Source: Actinomyces dentalis DSM 19115
GTDB taxonomy: Bacteria; Actinomycetota; Actinomycetes; Actinomycetales; Actinomycetaceae
Direction: 5' to 3'
Assembly (NCBI RefSeq): GCF_000429225.1
Contig: NZ_AUBL01000040.1
Span: 1-38,237, forward strand
Length of the DNA stretch: 38,237 bases
Shown here piece by piece: positions 7,527 to 16,092 of the stretch (positions within the stretch are counted from its first letter, which is position 1; each line of letters starts with the position of its first letter). The notes under the pieces were generated by a model that was not told the origin of the DNA, ran no database searches, and was given only the letters and a program-made list of their open reading frames with translations. A program made the translations under genes and the position numbers.

Positions 7527-10500
7527 GCGACTCCTCGATCGCCCGCTCCAGCGCGGTCATGGCCGCGGGCACCTTCGCCTCCCGGATCCTGGGCCTGGTG
7601 CGCAACGCCCTCCTGCTCACGGCCCTGGGCGCCACCGCCTCGGGCGCCGCCGACGCCTTCTCCACCGCCAACAACCTGCCGACCCAGCTCTACAACCTCA
7701 TTATCGGCGGCGTCCTCAACGCGATCCTCGTGCCCCAGATCGTGACCGCCCTGCGCAAGCGCAACGGCGAGGAGCTGGTCAACCGGCTGCTGACCACGGC
7801 CTCGGCGGCGATCGCGGTGGTGGCGGCCCTCATGACGGTGGCGGCGCCGGCGGTCATCATGCTCTACGCCTCCGGCCTGGGCCGGTGGCAGCCCCTGGCC
7901 TTCTCCTTCGCCTTCTGGTGCATGCCGCAGATCTTCTTCTACGGCCTGTACGCCCTGTGGGGCCAGGTCCTCAACGCCCGCTCGAGCTTCGGCCCCTACA
8001 TGTGGTCGCCGGTGATCAACAACATCATCTCCATCGGCTCCCTCATCGTCTTCCTGCGGGTCTACGGGCGCTACACCGCCGGCCAGGACCCGGGGATCTG
8101 GGACGCCGGCCGCATCGCCATGGTGGGGGCGACGACGACGCTGGGCATCGCCGTGCAGGCCATGGTGCTCTACATCCCGCTGGTGCGCTCGGGCTTCCAC
8201 CCGCGCCTGGTGTGGGGGATGCGGGGCCTGGGCCTGGGGGCCATGTCGAAGGTGGCCCTGTGGGCGCTGCTGGGCACCGCGATCGTGAGCCTGGGGGACA
8301 TCGCCACCACCCAGCTCGCCTCCCGCGCGGTCACGGCCGCCGAGTCGGCGCAGTACGCGCACGTGATCGTGCCGTCGAAGACGATCTACGACAACACCCA
8401 GCTGGTCTACATGCTGCCGCAGTCGCTGGTGACGACGTCGATCATCACCGCCCTGTTCACGCGCATGAGCTCCAAGGCGGCGGCGGGGGACCGCGACGGG
8501 GTTCGCGACGACCTGTCCCTGGGCCTGCGCACGGTCGCGGTGTTCACGGTGCTCTTCGCCGCGGGGATCGCCACCCTCGCCGCCCCGGCGCTCCAGCTCT
8601 TCGCCCCCTCCCTGTCCTGGGCCGAGGCCGACGCCTCCTCGCCGATCCTCGTGGTGCTGGCCATCGGCATCATCTTCCAGGGGATCTGGTTCACCGCCCA
8701 GCGGGTCATGCTGGCCTACTCCGACACCAAGCGGCTCCTCATCGCCGACGCCGTCGTCGGCGTCGTCCCCGTCATCCTGTGTCTGGGCTCCTACCTGCTG
8801 CTGCCGGCGAATTACTGGATGGTCGGGGCGGCGGCCGGCAGCCTGCTGAGCCAGGTGGGCGGCTCCGCGGCGGTCATCCCCCTCATCCGCAGGCACCTGC
8901 CCCGGCTCGACAGCCGCCGCGTGGTGAGCACCTACATCCGCCTGATCGTGGCCGCGATGCCGGCCGTCGTGGTGGGGCTGGCGGTGCGCAGCATCCTGGG
9001 CCCGTCCGACGGCACCCTGACGGGGACCCGGGCCTTCGACGCCCTCATCACGGTGCTGGTGGCCGCCCTGCTCATGACGTCGGTGTACCTGCTGACCGCC
9101 CGGCTGCTCGAGGTCGGCGAGCTGGCGGTGCTCTTCTCGCCGCTGTCGAAACTCGTCGTGCGGATCGGGTCGTTCCTGCCCGGCGGCCTGGGCGATGTCG
9201 TGACCCGGGTGGGACAGTCCTTCGCGATCCCGACGACGACGCGCATGCCCGCCGCGCGCCACGCCTCCACCCTGGTGCGCTTCGGGGACTCGACGGCGCC
9301 CGCGCAGGCGACCGCCCGCCGGACCACCTGGCGGGGGACCCGCCCCGGGGTCCGGCCCGCCGCGCAGCCGGCGACGTCCGGGGCCGCGGCCCGGCCCGCC
9401 CGACCGGTCGAGCGCCCCGCGGACCGGCCCATCGAAAGGCCCGTCGTCCAGCCGGTCCGCCGCCCCGGGCGACACGCCCTGCCGCCCGTCGCGCCGCCCG
9501 TCCCGGTGACAATGGCCCGCACCGAGGAGCTCCCCCCCGTTGTCCTGAGCGCGCCGCCGACGGCGGTCCAGCCCCCGATCCCGGCGCCGCCCCCCGGTCC
9601 CGGGCCCGCCCCCGCGCCGCCCGCGGGGCCGGTCGCTACAATCGGGACGCACCCGTATGCCCGACGCCGGCGAGGAGGCAGACGCATGACCGAGGGTACC
9701 CCGATCGGCACCGGCCGTTACCGGTTGTTGTCCACCCTCCCGGCCACCCTGCCCCGCATCGTCCGACACCTGGGCTACGACACGATCCTCGATCGCGACG
9801 TCACCATCCTGGCGCTCACCGCGGCCACCCCGCACCGCGACGAGGTCCTCGAGGCCGCCACCCGCGCGGTCCTGGTCGAGGACGAGAGGATGCAGCGCGT
9901 CCACGACGTGGAGACGAGCTCCGAGGCCTTCATCGTCACCGAGCCGACCGAGGGCGTCCCCTTCAGCACCTTCGCCCGGGCCGACTCCGACCCGGCGCTG
10001 ATCCGCGCGATCATCGGGGAGGTCGCCCAGGTCCTGGACGCCTGCTCGCGGCGCGGCCTGCACCACCTGCACCTGTCGCCCGACTCCGTGCGCCTGCGTC
10101 CGGACGGGCGGGTCCAGCTCTCCGGCGTCGGGATCGAGGCGGCGGTGCTGGGCCTGCAGGACAACGACTCCGACCCGCTGGCCTTCGACCGCACCGACGC
10201 CAAGGCCCTGGTCGAGCTGCTCTACTACGGGCTGACCGGGCGCTGGCCGGGCAAGCGCTCGGGCATCGCCTCGGCCCCCATGGTCGACGGCGCCCCCGCG
10301 CCCCCCTCCTCGATCAACCGCTCGATGGGCGCCGACGACGCCGACCTGGACGCCCTCGTGGCCCGGACCTGGAGCTCGAACGTGCCGATCTCCGCCTCCG
10401 AGGTCGCCCGGGCCCTGGAGCCCTGGGACGCCTCGGTCCTCGTCGAGGACGCGGCGATCGCCTCGGAGGCCGGCCCCGAGGCCGAGACGGCCGGGGGGGC

Positions 10501-11365
10501 GCGCGGCGTCCTGTCGCGCCTGCGCGGCCTGTCGAGCGCGCGGCCCGTCTCCCGCGCCGCCCAGGAGGCCGCGGCCATCGCCGGGGAGGCCGCCGGCGCC
10601 GAGGGCCTGGAGCACACGGCGACGGTGTCCTTCCCCGCCGCGCCGAGCAACGCCATGCCGCCGGCCTTCCCGCCGCCGCTGCCCTCCTCGCCGTCGCCGG
10701 ACGACGAGGAGGACTACGACGAGGACGAGTCGCCGTCGCTGAGCCGGACCTCCACGATCATCATCGTGGTGACCATCATCGCCCTCCTCGTCGGGCTGCT
10801 CTTCGCGGTGAAGAACCTGGTTCAGCTCTCCAAGGTCTCCTTCGCCGACAAGGACATCCCGGCGGCGGACACGGTGCCCTCGGCCTCGGCCGGCGCCAAC
10901 CCCGCCCCGCAGCAGCCGGCCCAGCCCGCGCAGCCCGCCGCGCCCATCACGATCTCCGGCGCCCAGTCGCTCGATCCCTTCGGGGACAACAACGAGCACC
11001 CCGAGCTGGCCGGCAACCTGGTGGACGGGAACCCGAGCACCGAGTGGTACTCGCGCTTCTACACCTCCTCGACGATGGACTCCAAGAAGGGCATCGGGGT
11101 GGCCGTGACCCTGGCCTCCCCCGCGCGGGTCTCCGCCATCGAGCTCCAGGGCACCGGAAACGGCGGGCACGTCCAGATCCGCGCCACCAGTCCCGAGGAC
11201 CCGCAGGGCGGCACGATCCTGGCGGAGGGATCCTTCGCCCAGGGCACCACCACCTTCGAGTTCACCCCGACCGAGACCAGTTCGATCGTCGTGTGGGTGA
11301 CCGAGATGCCCAAGGCCTCCGACGGGCTCAACAAGGTCACTATCTCGGAGATCACCCTCCGATAG
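7523..11365 (+). CDS. murJ: Lipid II flippase MurJ fused to a pseudokinase and extracellular domain (MviN type)
   Basis: One uninterrupted 1,280-residue frame. Residues 1 to about 560 are a polytopic MOP-superfamily flippase; the opening ASRILGLVRNALLL and NNLPTQLYNLIIGG are MurJ hallmarks. A Pro/Arg-rich cytoplasmic linker runs to about 721. A kinase-like fold follows from GRYRLLSTLP; the catalytic loop reads HLHLSPDSV instead of HRDLKPxN and the DFG site is SGVG, so it should be catalytically dead. A transmembrane helix (IIIVVTIIALLVGLLFAV, about 1075-1092) leads to an extracellular F5/8-C-like beta domain with NPSTEWYSRFY. M. tuberculosis MviN has the same architecture; there the phosphorylated pseudokinase recruits FhaA to control peptidoglycan precursor export. 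ATG at 7523 has AGGAGG upstream. An internal promoter/RBS/ATG near 9637-9688 could give a separate pseudokinase product. Confidence 0.92.
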   Translation: MSDSSIARSSAVMAAGTFASRILGLVRNALLLTALGATASGAADAFSTANNLPTQLYNLIIGGVLNAILVPQIVTALRKRNGEELVNRLLTTASAAIAVVAALMTVAAPAVIMLYASGLGRWQPLAFSFAFWCMPQIFFYGLYALWGQVLNARSSFGPYMWSPVINNIISIGSLIVFLRVYGRYTAGQDPGIWDAGRIAMVGATTTLGIAVQAMVLYIPLVRSGFHPRLVWGMRGLGLGAMSKVALWALLGTAIVSLGDIATTQLASRAVTAAESAQYAHVIVPSKTIYDNTQLVYMLPQSLVTTSIITALFTRMSSKAAAGDRDGVRDDLSLGLRTVAVFTVLFAAGIATLAAPALQLFAPSLSWAEADASSPILVVLAIGIIFQGIWFTAQRVMLAYSDTKRLLIADAVVGVVPVILCLGSYLLLPANYWMVGAAAGSLLSQVGGSAAVIPLIRRHLPRLDSRRVVSTYIRLIVAAMPAVVVGLAVRSILGPSDGTLTGTRAFDALITVLVAALLMTSVYLLTARLLEVGELAVLFSPLSKLVVRIGSFLPGGLGDVVTRVGQSFAIPTTTRMPAARHASTLVRFGDSTAPAQATARRTTWRGTRPGVRPAAQPATSGAAARPARPVERPADRPIERPVVQPVRRPGRHALPPVAPPVPVTMARTEELPPVVLSAPPTAVQPPIPAPPPGPGPAPAPPAGPVATIGTHPYARRRRGGRRMTEGTPIGTGRYRLLSTLPATLPRIVRHLGYDTILDRDVTILALTAATPHRDEVLEAATRAVLVEDERMQRVHDVETSSEAFIVTEPTEGVPFSTFARADSDPALIRAIIGEVAQVLDACSRRGLHHLHLSPDSVRLRPDGRVQLSGVGIEAAVLGLQDNDSDPLAFDRTDAKALVELLYYGLTGRWPGKRSGIASAPMVDGAPAPPSSINRSMGADDADLDALVARTWSSNVPISASEVARALEPWDASVLVEDAAIASEAGPEAETAGGARGVLSRLRGLSSARPVSRAAQEAAAIAGEAAGAEGLEHTATVSFPAAPSNAMPPAFPPPLPSSPSPDDEEDYDEDESPSLSRTSTIIIVVTIIALLVGLLFAVKNLVQLSKVSFADKDIPAADTVPSASAGANPAPQQPAQPAQPAAPITISGAQSLDPFGDNNEHPELAGNLVDGNPSTEWYSRFYTSSTMDSKKGIGVAVTLASPARVSAIELQGTGNGGHVQIRATSPEDPQGGTILAEGSFAQGTTTFEFTPTETSSIVVWVTEMPKASDGLNKVTISEITLR
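9637..9688 (+). promoter_or_regulatory. Candidate internal promoter, strong RBS and in-frame ATG before the pseudokinase
   Basis: Inside the murJ linker, TACAAT (9637-9642) is a good -10 hexamer. A GAGGAGG Shine-Dalgarno (9672-9678) then precedes an ATG at 9686 with about 7-bp spacing. That ATG is in frame with murJ and begins MTEGTPIGTGRYRLL, exactly where the kinase-like fold starts. No clear -35 is visible. Either two genes fused by loss of a stop while the old signals persist, or the second domain is also made alone. Confidence 0.5.
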
Positions 11366-11471
11366 GCGATCCCACGGGAACAATCCCGTTCCATCACGAG
11401 TTGCGACCAACGGCGAATCGCCATCGCATCAGCGGTTCCGCCGCCCCGCGCCGTCCACCTGGAGGAGAGTC

Positions 11472-12395
11472 ATGATCCACGACGTCATCATCGTCGGCTC
11501 CGGCCCGGCCGGCTACACGGCCGCCATCTACGCCGCGCGCGCCCAGCTGTCCCCGATCGTCCTGGCCGGGTCGGTGACCGCGGGCGGGGCCCTCATGAAC
11601 ACCACCGAGGTCGAGAACTACCCGGGCTTCGTCGAGGGCGTCATGGGGCCCGACCTCATGACGCGGATGCAGGAGCAGGCCGAGCGCCTGGGCGCCGACA
11701 TCCGCTACGAGGACGTCACCTCCCTCGACCTGGACGGCGAGATCAAGAGGGTCACCACCGACGACGCCGTCTACGAGACCCGCACGGTCATCATCTCCAC
11801 CGGCTCGGAGCACCGCCGGCTCGGGCTCGACGGCGAGGAGCGGCTCTCCGGCCATGGGGTGTCCTACTGCGCCACCTGCGACGGCTTCTTCTTCAAGGAC
11901 CAGGACATCGCCGTCGTCGGCGGGGGGGACTCCGCCATGGAGGAGGCCCTGTACCTGACCCGTTTCGCCCGCTCGGTCACCGTCGTCCACCGCCGCGACC
12001 AGCTGCGGGCCAGCGCCGTCATGGCCGAGCGGGCCAAGGCGAACCCGAAGATCGACTTCGCCTGGAACTCCAGGGTCGTGGGCCTGGGCGGGGGCCGGGC
12101 CCTGGAGTCGGTGACCCTGGAGGACACCGCCACCGGCGGGCGCCGCGAGCTGGCCGTGACCGGCCTGTTCGTGGCCATCGGCCAGATCCCGCGCTCCGAG
12201 CTCGTCGCCGGAGCCCTGGAGCTCGACAAGGCCGGCTACATCGTGGTCCGCCCGCCCAGTCAGCGCACGGCGATCCCGGGCGTGTTCGCCTGCGGCGACG
12301 TCGCCGACCCGCACTACCAGCAGGCCGTCACCGCGGCGGGATCCGGCTGCCGGGCCGCCCTTGACGCCCGGCACTACCTGGAGAACCTCGCCTGA
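11472..12395 (+). CDS. trxB: Thioredoxin reductase (NADPH)
   Basis: A 307-residue low-molecular-weight flavoprotein that passes electrons from NADPH through FAD to thioredoxin. The FAD-binding GSGPAG is at about 9-14. The redox-active pair is C133 and C136 in CATCDG. The NADPH-binding GGGDSAMEEA is near 151-160, and the C-terminal FAD signature GVFACGDV is present. Length is normal for the family. The ATG at 11472 is preceded by GGAGGAG. It sits 106 bases after murJ and is followed by trxA; in mycobacteria sigM and its anti-sigma gene lie in this gap but here there is no room for them. Cytoplasmic. Confidence 0.96.
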   Translation: MIHDVIIVGSGPAGYTAAIYAARAQLSPIVLAGSVTAGGALMNTTEVENYPGFVEGVMGPDLMTRMQEQAERLGADIRYEDVTSLDLDGEIKRVTTDDAVYETRTVIISTGSEHRRLGLDGEERLSGHGVSYCATCDGFFFKDQDIAVVGGGDSAMEEALYLTRFARSVTVVHRRDQLRASAVMAERAKANPKIDFAWNSRVVGLGGGRALESVTLEDTATGGRRELAVTGLFVAIGQIPRSELVAGALELDKAGYIVVRPPSQRTAIPGVFACGDVADPHYQQAVTAAGSGCRAALDARHYLENLA

Positions 12396-12516
12396 CCGCC
12401 CCCGGCGGCCCGTCCGACGGCCGCCCGGTGATCGAACGAGAACCGCACGAAGAATCACCCGTCAACCCGGGGGGGCGACAACCCGTCCGGGACCAGCCCC
12501 GATAAGGAGAACAGCC

Positions 12517-12843
12517 ATGTCTCATGTCCTCGCCATCACCGACGCCACCTGGCAGTCCGAGGTCCTGCACTCCGACCTTCCCGTGGTGGTCGACCTGTGG
12601 GCCGAGTGGTGCGGACCGTGCCGCCAGATGAGCCCCGTCGTCGACGAGGTCGCCGCCGAGATGAGCGGTCGGGCCAAGTTCGTCAAGGTCGACATCGAGG
12701 AGAACCCCGAGGTCGCCCACTCGCTGGGCGTGTCCTCGATCCCGACCTTCGCGGTCGTGCGCGACGGCGAGGTGATCCACCGGTTCGCCGGCTCGCGCCC
12801 GAAGGCCTCCTTCAGGGCGCAGCTGGACAAGGCCCTCGCCTGA
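12517..12843 (+). CDS. trxA: Thioredoxin
   Basis: A 108-residue thioredoxin with the active site WCGPC at residues 31-35 and the conserved cis-proline region SIPTFAVVRDGE. It reduces disulfides in cytoplasmic proteins and is recycled by the TrxB encoded just upstream. The ATG at 12517 is chosen because it is preceded by AAGGAGA and because residues before it in the open frame are basic low complexity unlike thioredoxin. The 121-base gap from trxB has no obvious terminator, so the pair is probably co-transcribed. Confidence 0.95.
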   Translation: MSHVLAITDATWQSEVLHSDLPVVVDLWAEWCGPCRQMSPVVDEVAAEMSGRAKFVKVDIEENPEVAHSLGVSSIPTFAVVRDGEVIHRFAGSRPKASFRAQLDKALA

Positions 12844-12914
12844 CCCCTCTCCGCCCCTCCCGCTTCGCGAAACCGGCGGATGCGACACGCGAGACCGGTG
12901 GATGATGCACATCC

Positions 12915-12923
12915 TGTGGATAA
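12915..12923 (-). promoter_or_regulatory. Isolated perfect DnaA box
   Basis: TGTGGATAA is the exact reverse complement of the consensus TTATCCACA. It is about 15 kb from the oriC core and is not clustered with other boxes. A second lone copy in the same immediate context (CTGTGGATAACTC) is at 37845. Confidence 0.6.
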
Positions 12924-12952
12924 CTCGGTGGACTCAGGGGGCGGAGTGCGGA

Positions 12953-12968
12953 TGTTTCACGTGGAACC
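12953..12968. promoter_or_regulatory. Degenerate parS site (14 of 16)
   Basis: TGTTTCACGTGGAACC differs from the parS consensus TGTTTCACGTGAAACA at two positions. It is the outermost and weakest of five sites in the window. Confidence 0.6.
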
Positions 12969-13140
12969 CGTCGTGCGGCCCCGCGCAATGGGGCGGACGA
13001 CCGCACCACCGGCCGCCCCGTCACCATCACCGACCCCGCGCCCCGCGCACCGGGGCGGACGGGTCGGATCGGTGGTGCGATCCCGGATCGCCGCCCCGCG
13101 CGCCCGGCGGACCGGTGGCGCGGGATCAGCGCAGCACCGG

Positions 13141-13146
13141 TAGGGT
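13141..13146 (+). promoter_or_regulatory. -10 element for a probably leaderless thrC transcript
   Basis: TAGGGT ends six bases before the thrC ATG at 13153 and no Shine-Dalgarno is present upstream, so transcription probably starts at the initiation codon. The spacing is identical to that seen at 4744-4756. Confidence 0.5.
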
Positions 13147-13152
13147 TGACGC

Positions 13153-14583
13153 ATGCAGTTCATCTCGACGCGCGGGGGCATGAGCCCCATCGGCTTCACC
13201 GACGTCCTCCTCCAGGGCCTGGCGCCCGACGGCGGCCTCACCATCCCCGCCGAGACGCCCCGGCTGACCGCCGAGGACCTCGAGTCGCTGCGCCCACTGC
13301 CCTACGCCGAGCTCGCCGCCCGCATCATCGGCCTGTACGCCACCGACATCCCGGCGGCCGACCTGCGCGAGATGACGGCGGCCGCCTACGGCCCGCCGCG
13401 CTTCCCCGCCGAGGCGGTGCCGCTGCACCGGCTCGACGCGGTCGCCGAGGGCCTCGTGCTGGTGGGCCTGTCCGAGGGCCCGACCCTGGCCTTCAAGGAC
13501 CTGGCCATGCAGTTCCTCGGGCAGGCGATCCCCCGCGTCCTGGCCCGGCGCGGGCGCGTCCTCAATATCCTGGGGGCGACGAGCGGCGACACCGGCTCGG
13601 CGGCCGAGCACGCCTTCCGGGGGCGGGAGGGCGTCAGCGTCTTCATGCTCTCCCCGCTGGGGCGGATGAGCGATGTGCAGCGGGCGCAGATGTACTCCCT
13701 CGCGGACGCCAATATTCACAACATCGCCGTCGACGGCGTCTTCGACGACTGCCAGAACCTGGTCAAGGCGGTCAACGCCGACGCCGCCTTCAAGGCGGAG
13801 CACTCGATCGGCGCGGTCAACTCCATCAACTTCGGGCGCATCGCCGCGCAGATCGTCTACTACGTGTGGGCCTGGCTGCGCGTCTCCGACGACGCCCCGG
13901 AGCGGGAGCGGTCGCAGACGCGCGTGGACGTCGCCGTTCCCAGCGGGAATTTCGGCAATATCTACGCCGGGCACCTGGCGCGGAGCATGGGGGTTCCCAT
14001 CCGGCGCCTCATCCTGGCGACGAACGAGAACAATGTCCTGGACGAGTTCTTCCGCACCGGCGTGTACGCGCCGCGCCCGCGCGAGGCGACCCTGGTGACG
14101 TCGAGCCCGTCCATGGACATCTCGAAGGCCTCCAACCTGGAGCGGTTCATCTACACCCTCCTGGGCCCGGAGGCCTTCGTGGAGGCGTGGTCCGAGTTGG
14201 AGCGCACCGGAAGGCTCGACCTGTCGGCGCAGCGCGACCGCATGGCCGAGGAGTTCGGATTCGTCTCCGGCACCTCGACGCACGCGGACCGGCTCGCCGC
14301 CATCCGCCTGGTCCACGCCGCCACCGGCAGGCTCATCGACCCCCACACGGCCGACGGCCTCGCGGTCGCCCTGGCCCGGCGGGAGGACGGACTGCCCCTC
14401 CTCATCCCGGAGGTGGCCAAGGCCGCGAAGTTCGGCGAGACCGTGACCGAGGCCATCGGATCGGCGCCGCCCCTCGACGCCTCCCTGGCGAGGATGCTCC
14501 GCGCCGAGCAGCGCGTCGTCGAGATCCCGAACGACGTCGAGCGCCTGCGCGCGCTCATCGCGGCGGACGCCGTGCGCCGCTGA
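13153..14583 (+). CDS. thrC: Threonine synthase
   Basis: A 476-residue PLP enzyme that converts O-phosphohomoserine to threonine, the last step of threonine synthesis. The N-terminus MQFISTRG fits the family opening. PLP attaches at K115 in the motif TLAFKDLAMQFLG. The phosphate-cradle region LGATSGDTGSAAEHA and the VPSGNFGNIYAGH segment are both clear. Length matches the longer (bacterial/fungal) type of the family. ATG at 13153 lies just behind a -10 hexamer without an RBS, implying leaderless translation. It is inserted in the origin-proximal region between trxA and the parAB neighbourhood, a location not related to its pathway; parS sites flank it on both sides. Confidence 0.95.
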   Translation: MQFISTRGGMSPIGFTDVLLQGLAPDGGLTIPAETPRLTAEDLESLRPLPYAELAARIIGLYATDIPAADLREMTAAAYGPPRFPAEAVPLHRLDAVAEGLVLVGLSEGPTLAFKDLAMQFLGQAIPRVLARRGRVLNILGATSGDTGSAAEHAFRGREGVSVFMLSPLGRMSDVQRAQMYSLADANIHNIAVDGVFDDCQNLVKAVNADAAFKAEHSIGAVNSINFGRIAAQIVYYVWAWLRVSDDAPERERSQTRVDVAVPSGNFGNIYAGHLARSMGVPIRRLILATNENNVLDEFFRTGVYAPRPREATLVTSSPSMDISKASNLERFIYTLLGPEAFVEAWSELERTGRLDLSAQRDRMAEEFGFVSGTSTHADRLAAIRLVHAATGRLIDPHTADGLAVALARREDGLPLLIPEVAKAAKFGETVTEAIGSAPPLDASLARMLRAEQRVVEIPNDVERLRALIAADAVRR

Positions 14584-14635
14584 GGAGCGCGGGCCCGCAC
14601 TGAGCCGCGCGCCGGCGCACTGCGGCCCCGGTCGG

Positions 14636-14651
14636 CGTTTCACGTGAAACA
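14636..14651. promoter_or_regulatory. parS site (15 of 16)
   Basis: CGTTTCACGTGAAACA matches the ParB-binding consensus except for the first base. It lies in the 192-bp spacer between thrC and the aminotransferase. Confidence 0.88.
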
Positions 14652-14775
14652 TCGCTCCGCCGGCCCGTGAACCGGCCACGGCCGATGCCGCGCACCGACC
14701 CCTTCTTCGGCCTTCGCGCCGGGCGTGGCAGACTTGGAGCGCGACCGGGACGGACCCGCCGGAGAGGAGCTGGAC

Positions 14776-16083
14776 GTGAGCGACGCGCCCCAGGTGAAAG
14801 GCAATCGGCTCGATCCGTGGCTGGACAATTACGCCGCCCGGGCCCACGGCCTGCGCGCCTCGGAGACGCGCTCGCTGTTCGCCGTCGCCTCGCGCCCCGA
14901 AGTCGTCTCCCTGGCCGGCGGCATGCCCAATCTCAAGGACCTCCCGCTGGACGAGCTCGCCGAGGCGACCGCCCGCATGATCCGCAAGGACGGCGGCCGC
15001 GCGCTCCAGTACGGCAACGGCCAGGGCCTGCCCGCCCTGCGCGAGTGGATTCCGCAGGTCATGATGCTGGAGGGCATCGACGCCGATCCCGACGACGTCG
15101 TCGTCACCACCGGCTCCCAGCAGGCCGTCGACATCCTCACCGAGCTCTTCATCGACCCGGGCGACGTCGTCCTCGCCGAGGCCCCCACCTACGTCGGATC
15201 GCTGTCCATCTTCGCCACCTACCAGGCGGACGTCCAGCAGGTCGAGATCGACGCCGACGGCGTCGTCCCCGAGGCGCTCGAGGAGCGCATCGCCCGCCTG
15301 GAGCGGGAGGGCCGCCGCGTCAAGTTCTTCTACTGCCTGCCCAATTTCCACAACCCGGCCGGCGTCAGCCTCTCCGCGGAGCGCCGCCCCCGGGTCGTGG
15401 AGATCTGCCGCCGGCACCGCATTCTCATCATCGAGGACAACCCCTACGGGCTCCTCGGCTTCGAGGGGCAGACCCGCACCGCTCTCAAGACCATCGCCCC
15501 CGACGACGTCGTCTACCTCAGCTCCTTCTCCAAGATCTTCGCGCCGGGCTACCGGGTCGGCTGGGCGGTCGCCCCGCCCGCCGTGCGGGAGAAGATGAAG
15601 CTGGCGTCCGAGGCCGCGATCCTGTGCCCGTCCTCCGTGGGTCAGTACTCCATCGCCATGTACCTCGACTCCTTCGACTGGAGGGCCCAGATCGGGGAGT
15701 TCCGGGGGATGTACCGGGAGCGCCGGGACGCCATGATCGCGGCGCTCGACGAGTTCATGCCCATGTGCTCGTGGAACGTGCCCGACGGCGGCTTCTACGT
15801 CTGGGTCCGCCTCCCCGAGGGCCTGGACGCCAAGGACATGCTGCCGCGCGCCGTGACGAACCTCGTCGCCTACGTCTCCGGCACGGCCTTCTACGCGGGC
15901 GGGCGGGCGGGGCACGACCACATGCGCCTGTCCTTCTGCTACCCCGAGCCGGTCGAGATCCGCGAGGGCGTTCGGCGCCTGTCCCGGGTCGTGGGCCGGG
16001 ACATGGAGCTCCTCGAGCTCTTCGGACCGACCCGCTCCCGCCCGACTCGGGGCATCACCGCCCCGGCGCCCGACCAGATCTGA
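14776..16083 (+). CDS. PLP-dependent class I/II aminotransferase (MocR/LysN-like fold, no DNA-binding domain)
   Basis: A 435-residue fold-type I aminotransferase. VSLAGGMPN opens the fold and LQYGNGQGLPALREWI is typical of 2-aminoadipate/MocR-type enzymes. Further motifs are FFYCLPNFHNPAG, the PLP-phosphate region DNPYG, and the Schiff-base lysine K253 in SSFSKIFAPGYRVGW. No GntR-type winged helix is present, so it is a metabolic enzyme rather than a MocR regulator; the amino-acid substrate is not determinable. The GTG at 14776 is chosen because GGAGAGGAG sits just upstream; a GTG at 14725 would add 17 residues with no RBS. The stop is nine bases before the ddl-like gene, so the two are probably one operon. 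This pair near parAB is familiar in Actinomycetales. Confidence 0.9.
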   Translation: MSDAPQVKGNRLDPWLDNYAARAHGLRASETRSLFAVASRPEVVSLAGGMPNLKDLPLDELAEATARMIRKDGGRALQYGNGQGLPALREWIPQVMMLEGIDADPDDVVVTTGSQQAVDILTELFIDPGDVVLAEAPTYVGSLSIFATYQADVQQVEIDADGVVPEALEERIARLEREGRRVKFFYCLPNFHNPAGVSLSAERRPRVVEICRRHRILIIEDNPYGLLGFEGQTRTALKTIAPDDVVYLSSFSKIFAPGYRVGWAVAPPAVREKMKLASEAAILCPSSVGQYSIAMYLDSFDWRAQIGEFRGMYRERRDAMIAALDEFMPMCSWNVPDGGFYVWVRLPEGLDAKDMLPRAVTNLVAYVSGTAFYAGGRAGHDHMRLSFCYPEPVEIREGVRRLSRVVGRDMELLELFGPTRSRPTRGITAPAPDQI

Positions 16084-16092
16084 GGAGTCAGC

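Larger units (their letters stand above)
12844..13152 (+). other. Intergenic region with DnaA box, parS variant and thrC promoter
   Basis: This 309-bp spacer between trxA and thrC has no gene. It contains a perfect DnaA box (12915-12923), a degenerate parS (12953-12968) and, directly before thrC, a -10 hexamer (13141-13146). It marks the outer edge of the parS cluster. Confidence 0.7.

Noticed and set aside
7493-11410. Minus-strand open frame of about 1,300 codons opposite murJ
   Set aside because: Shadow of the murJ-pseudokinase gene; low-complexity Arg/Gly/His translation.
12953-12968. Short MFHVE-type peptide reading over parS sites as small genes
   Set aside because: FHVK/VSRET readings recur at each parS because the site itself encodes them; there is no RBS or consistent frame.
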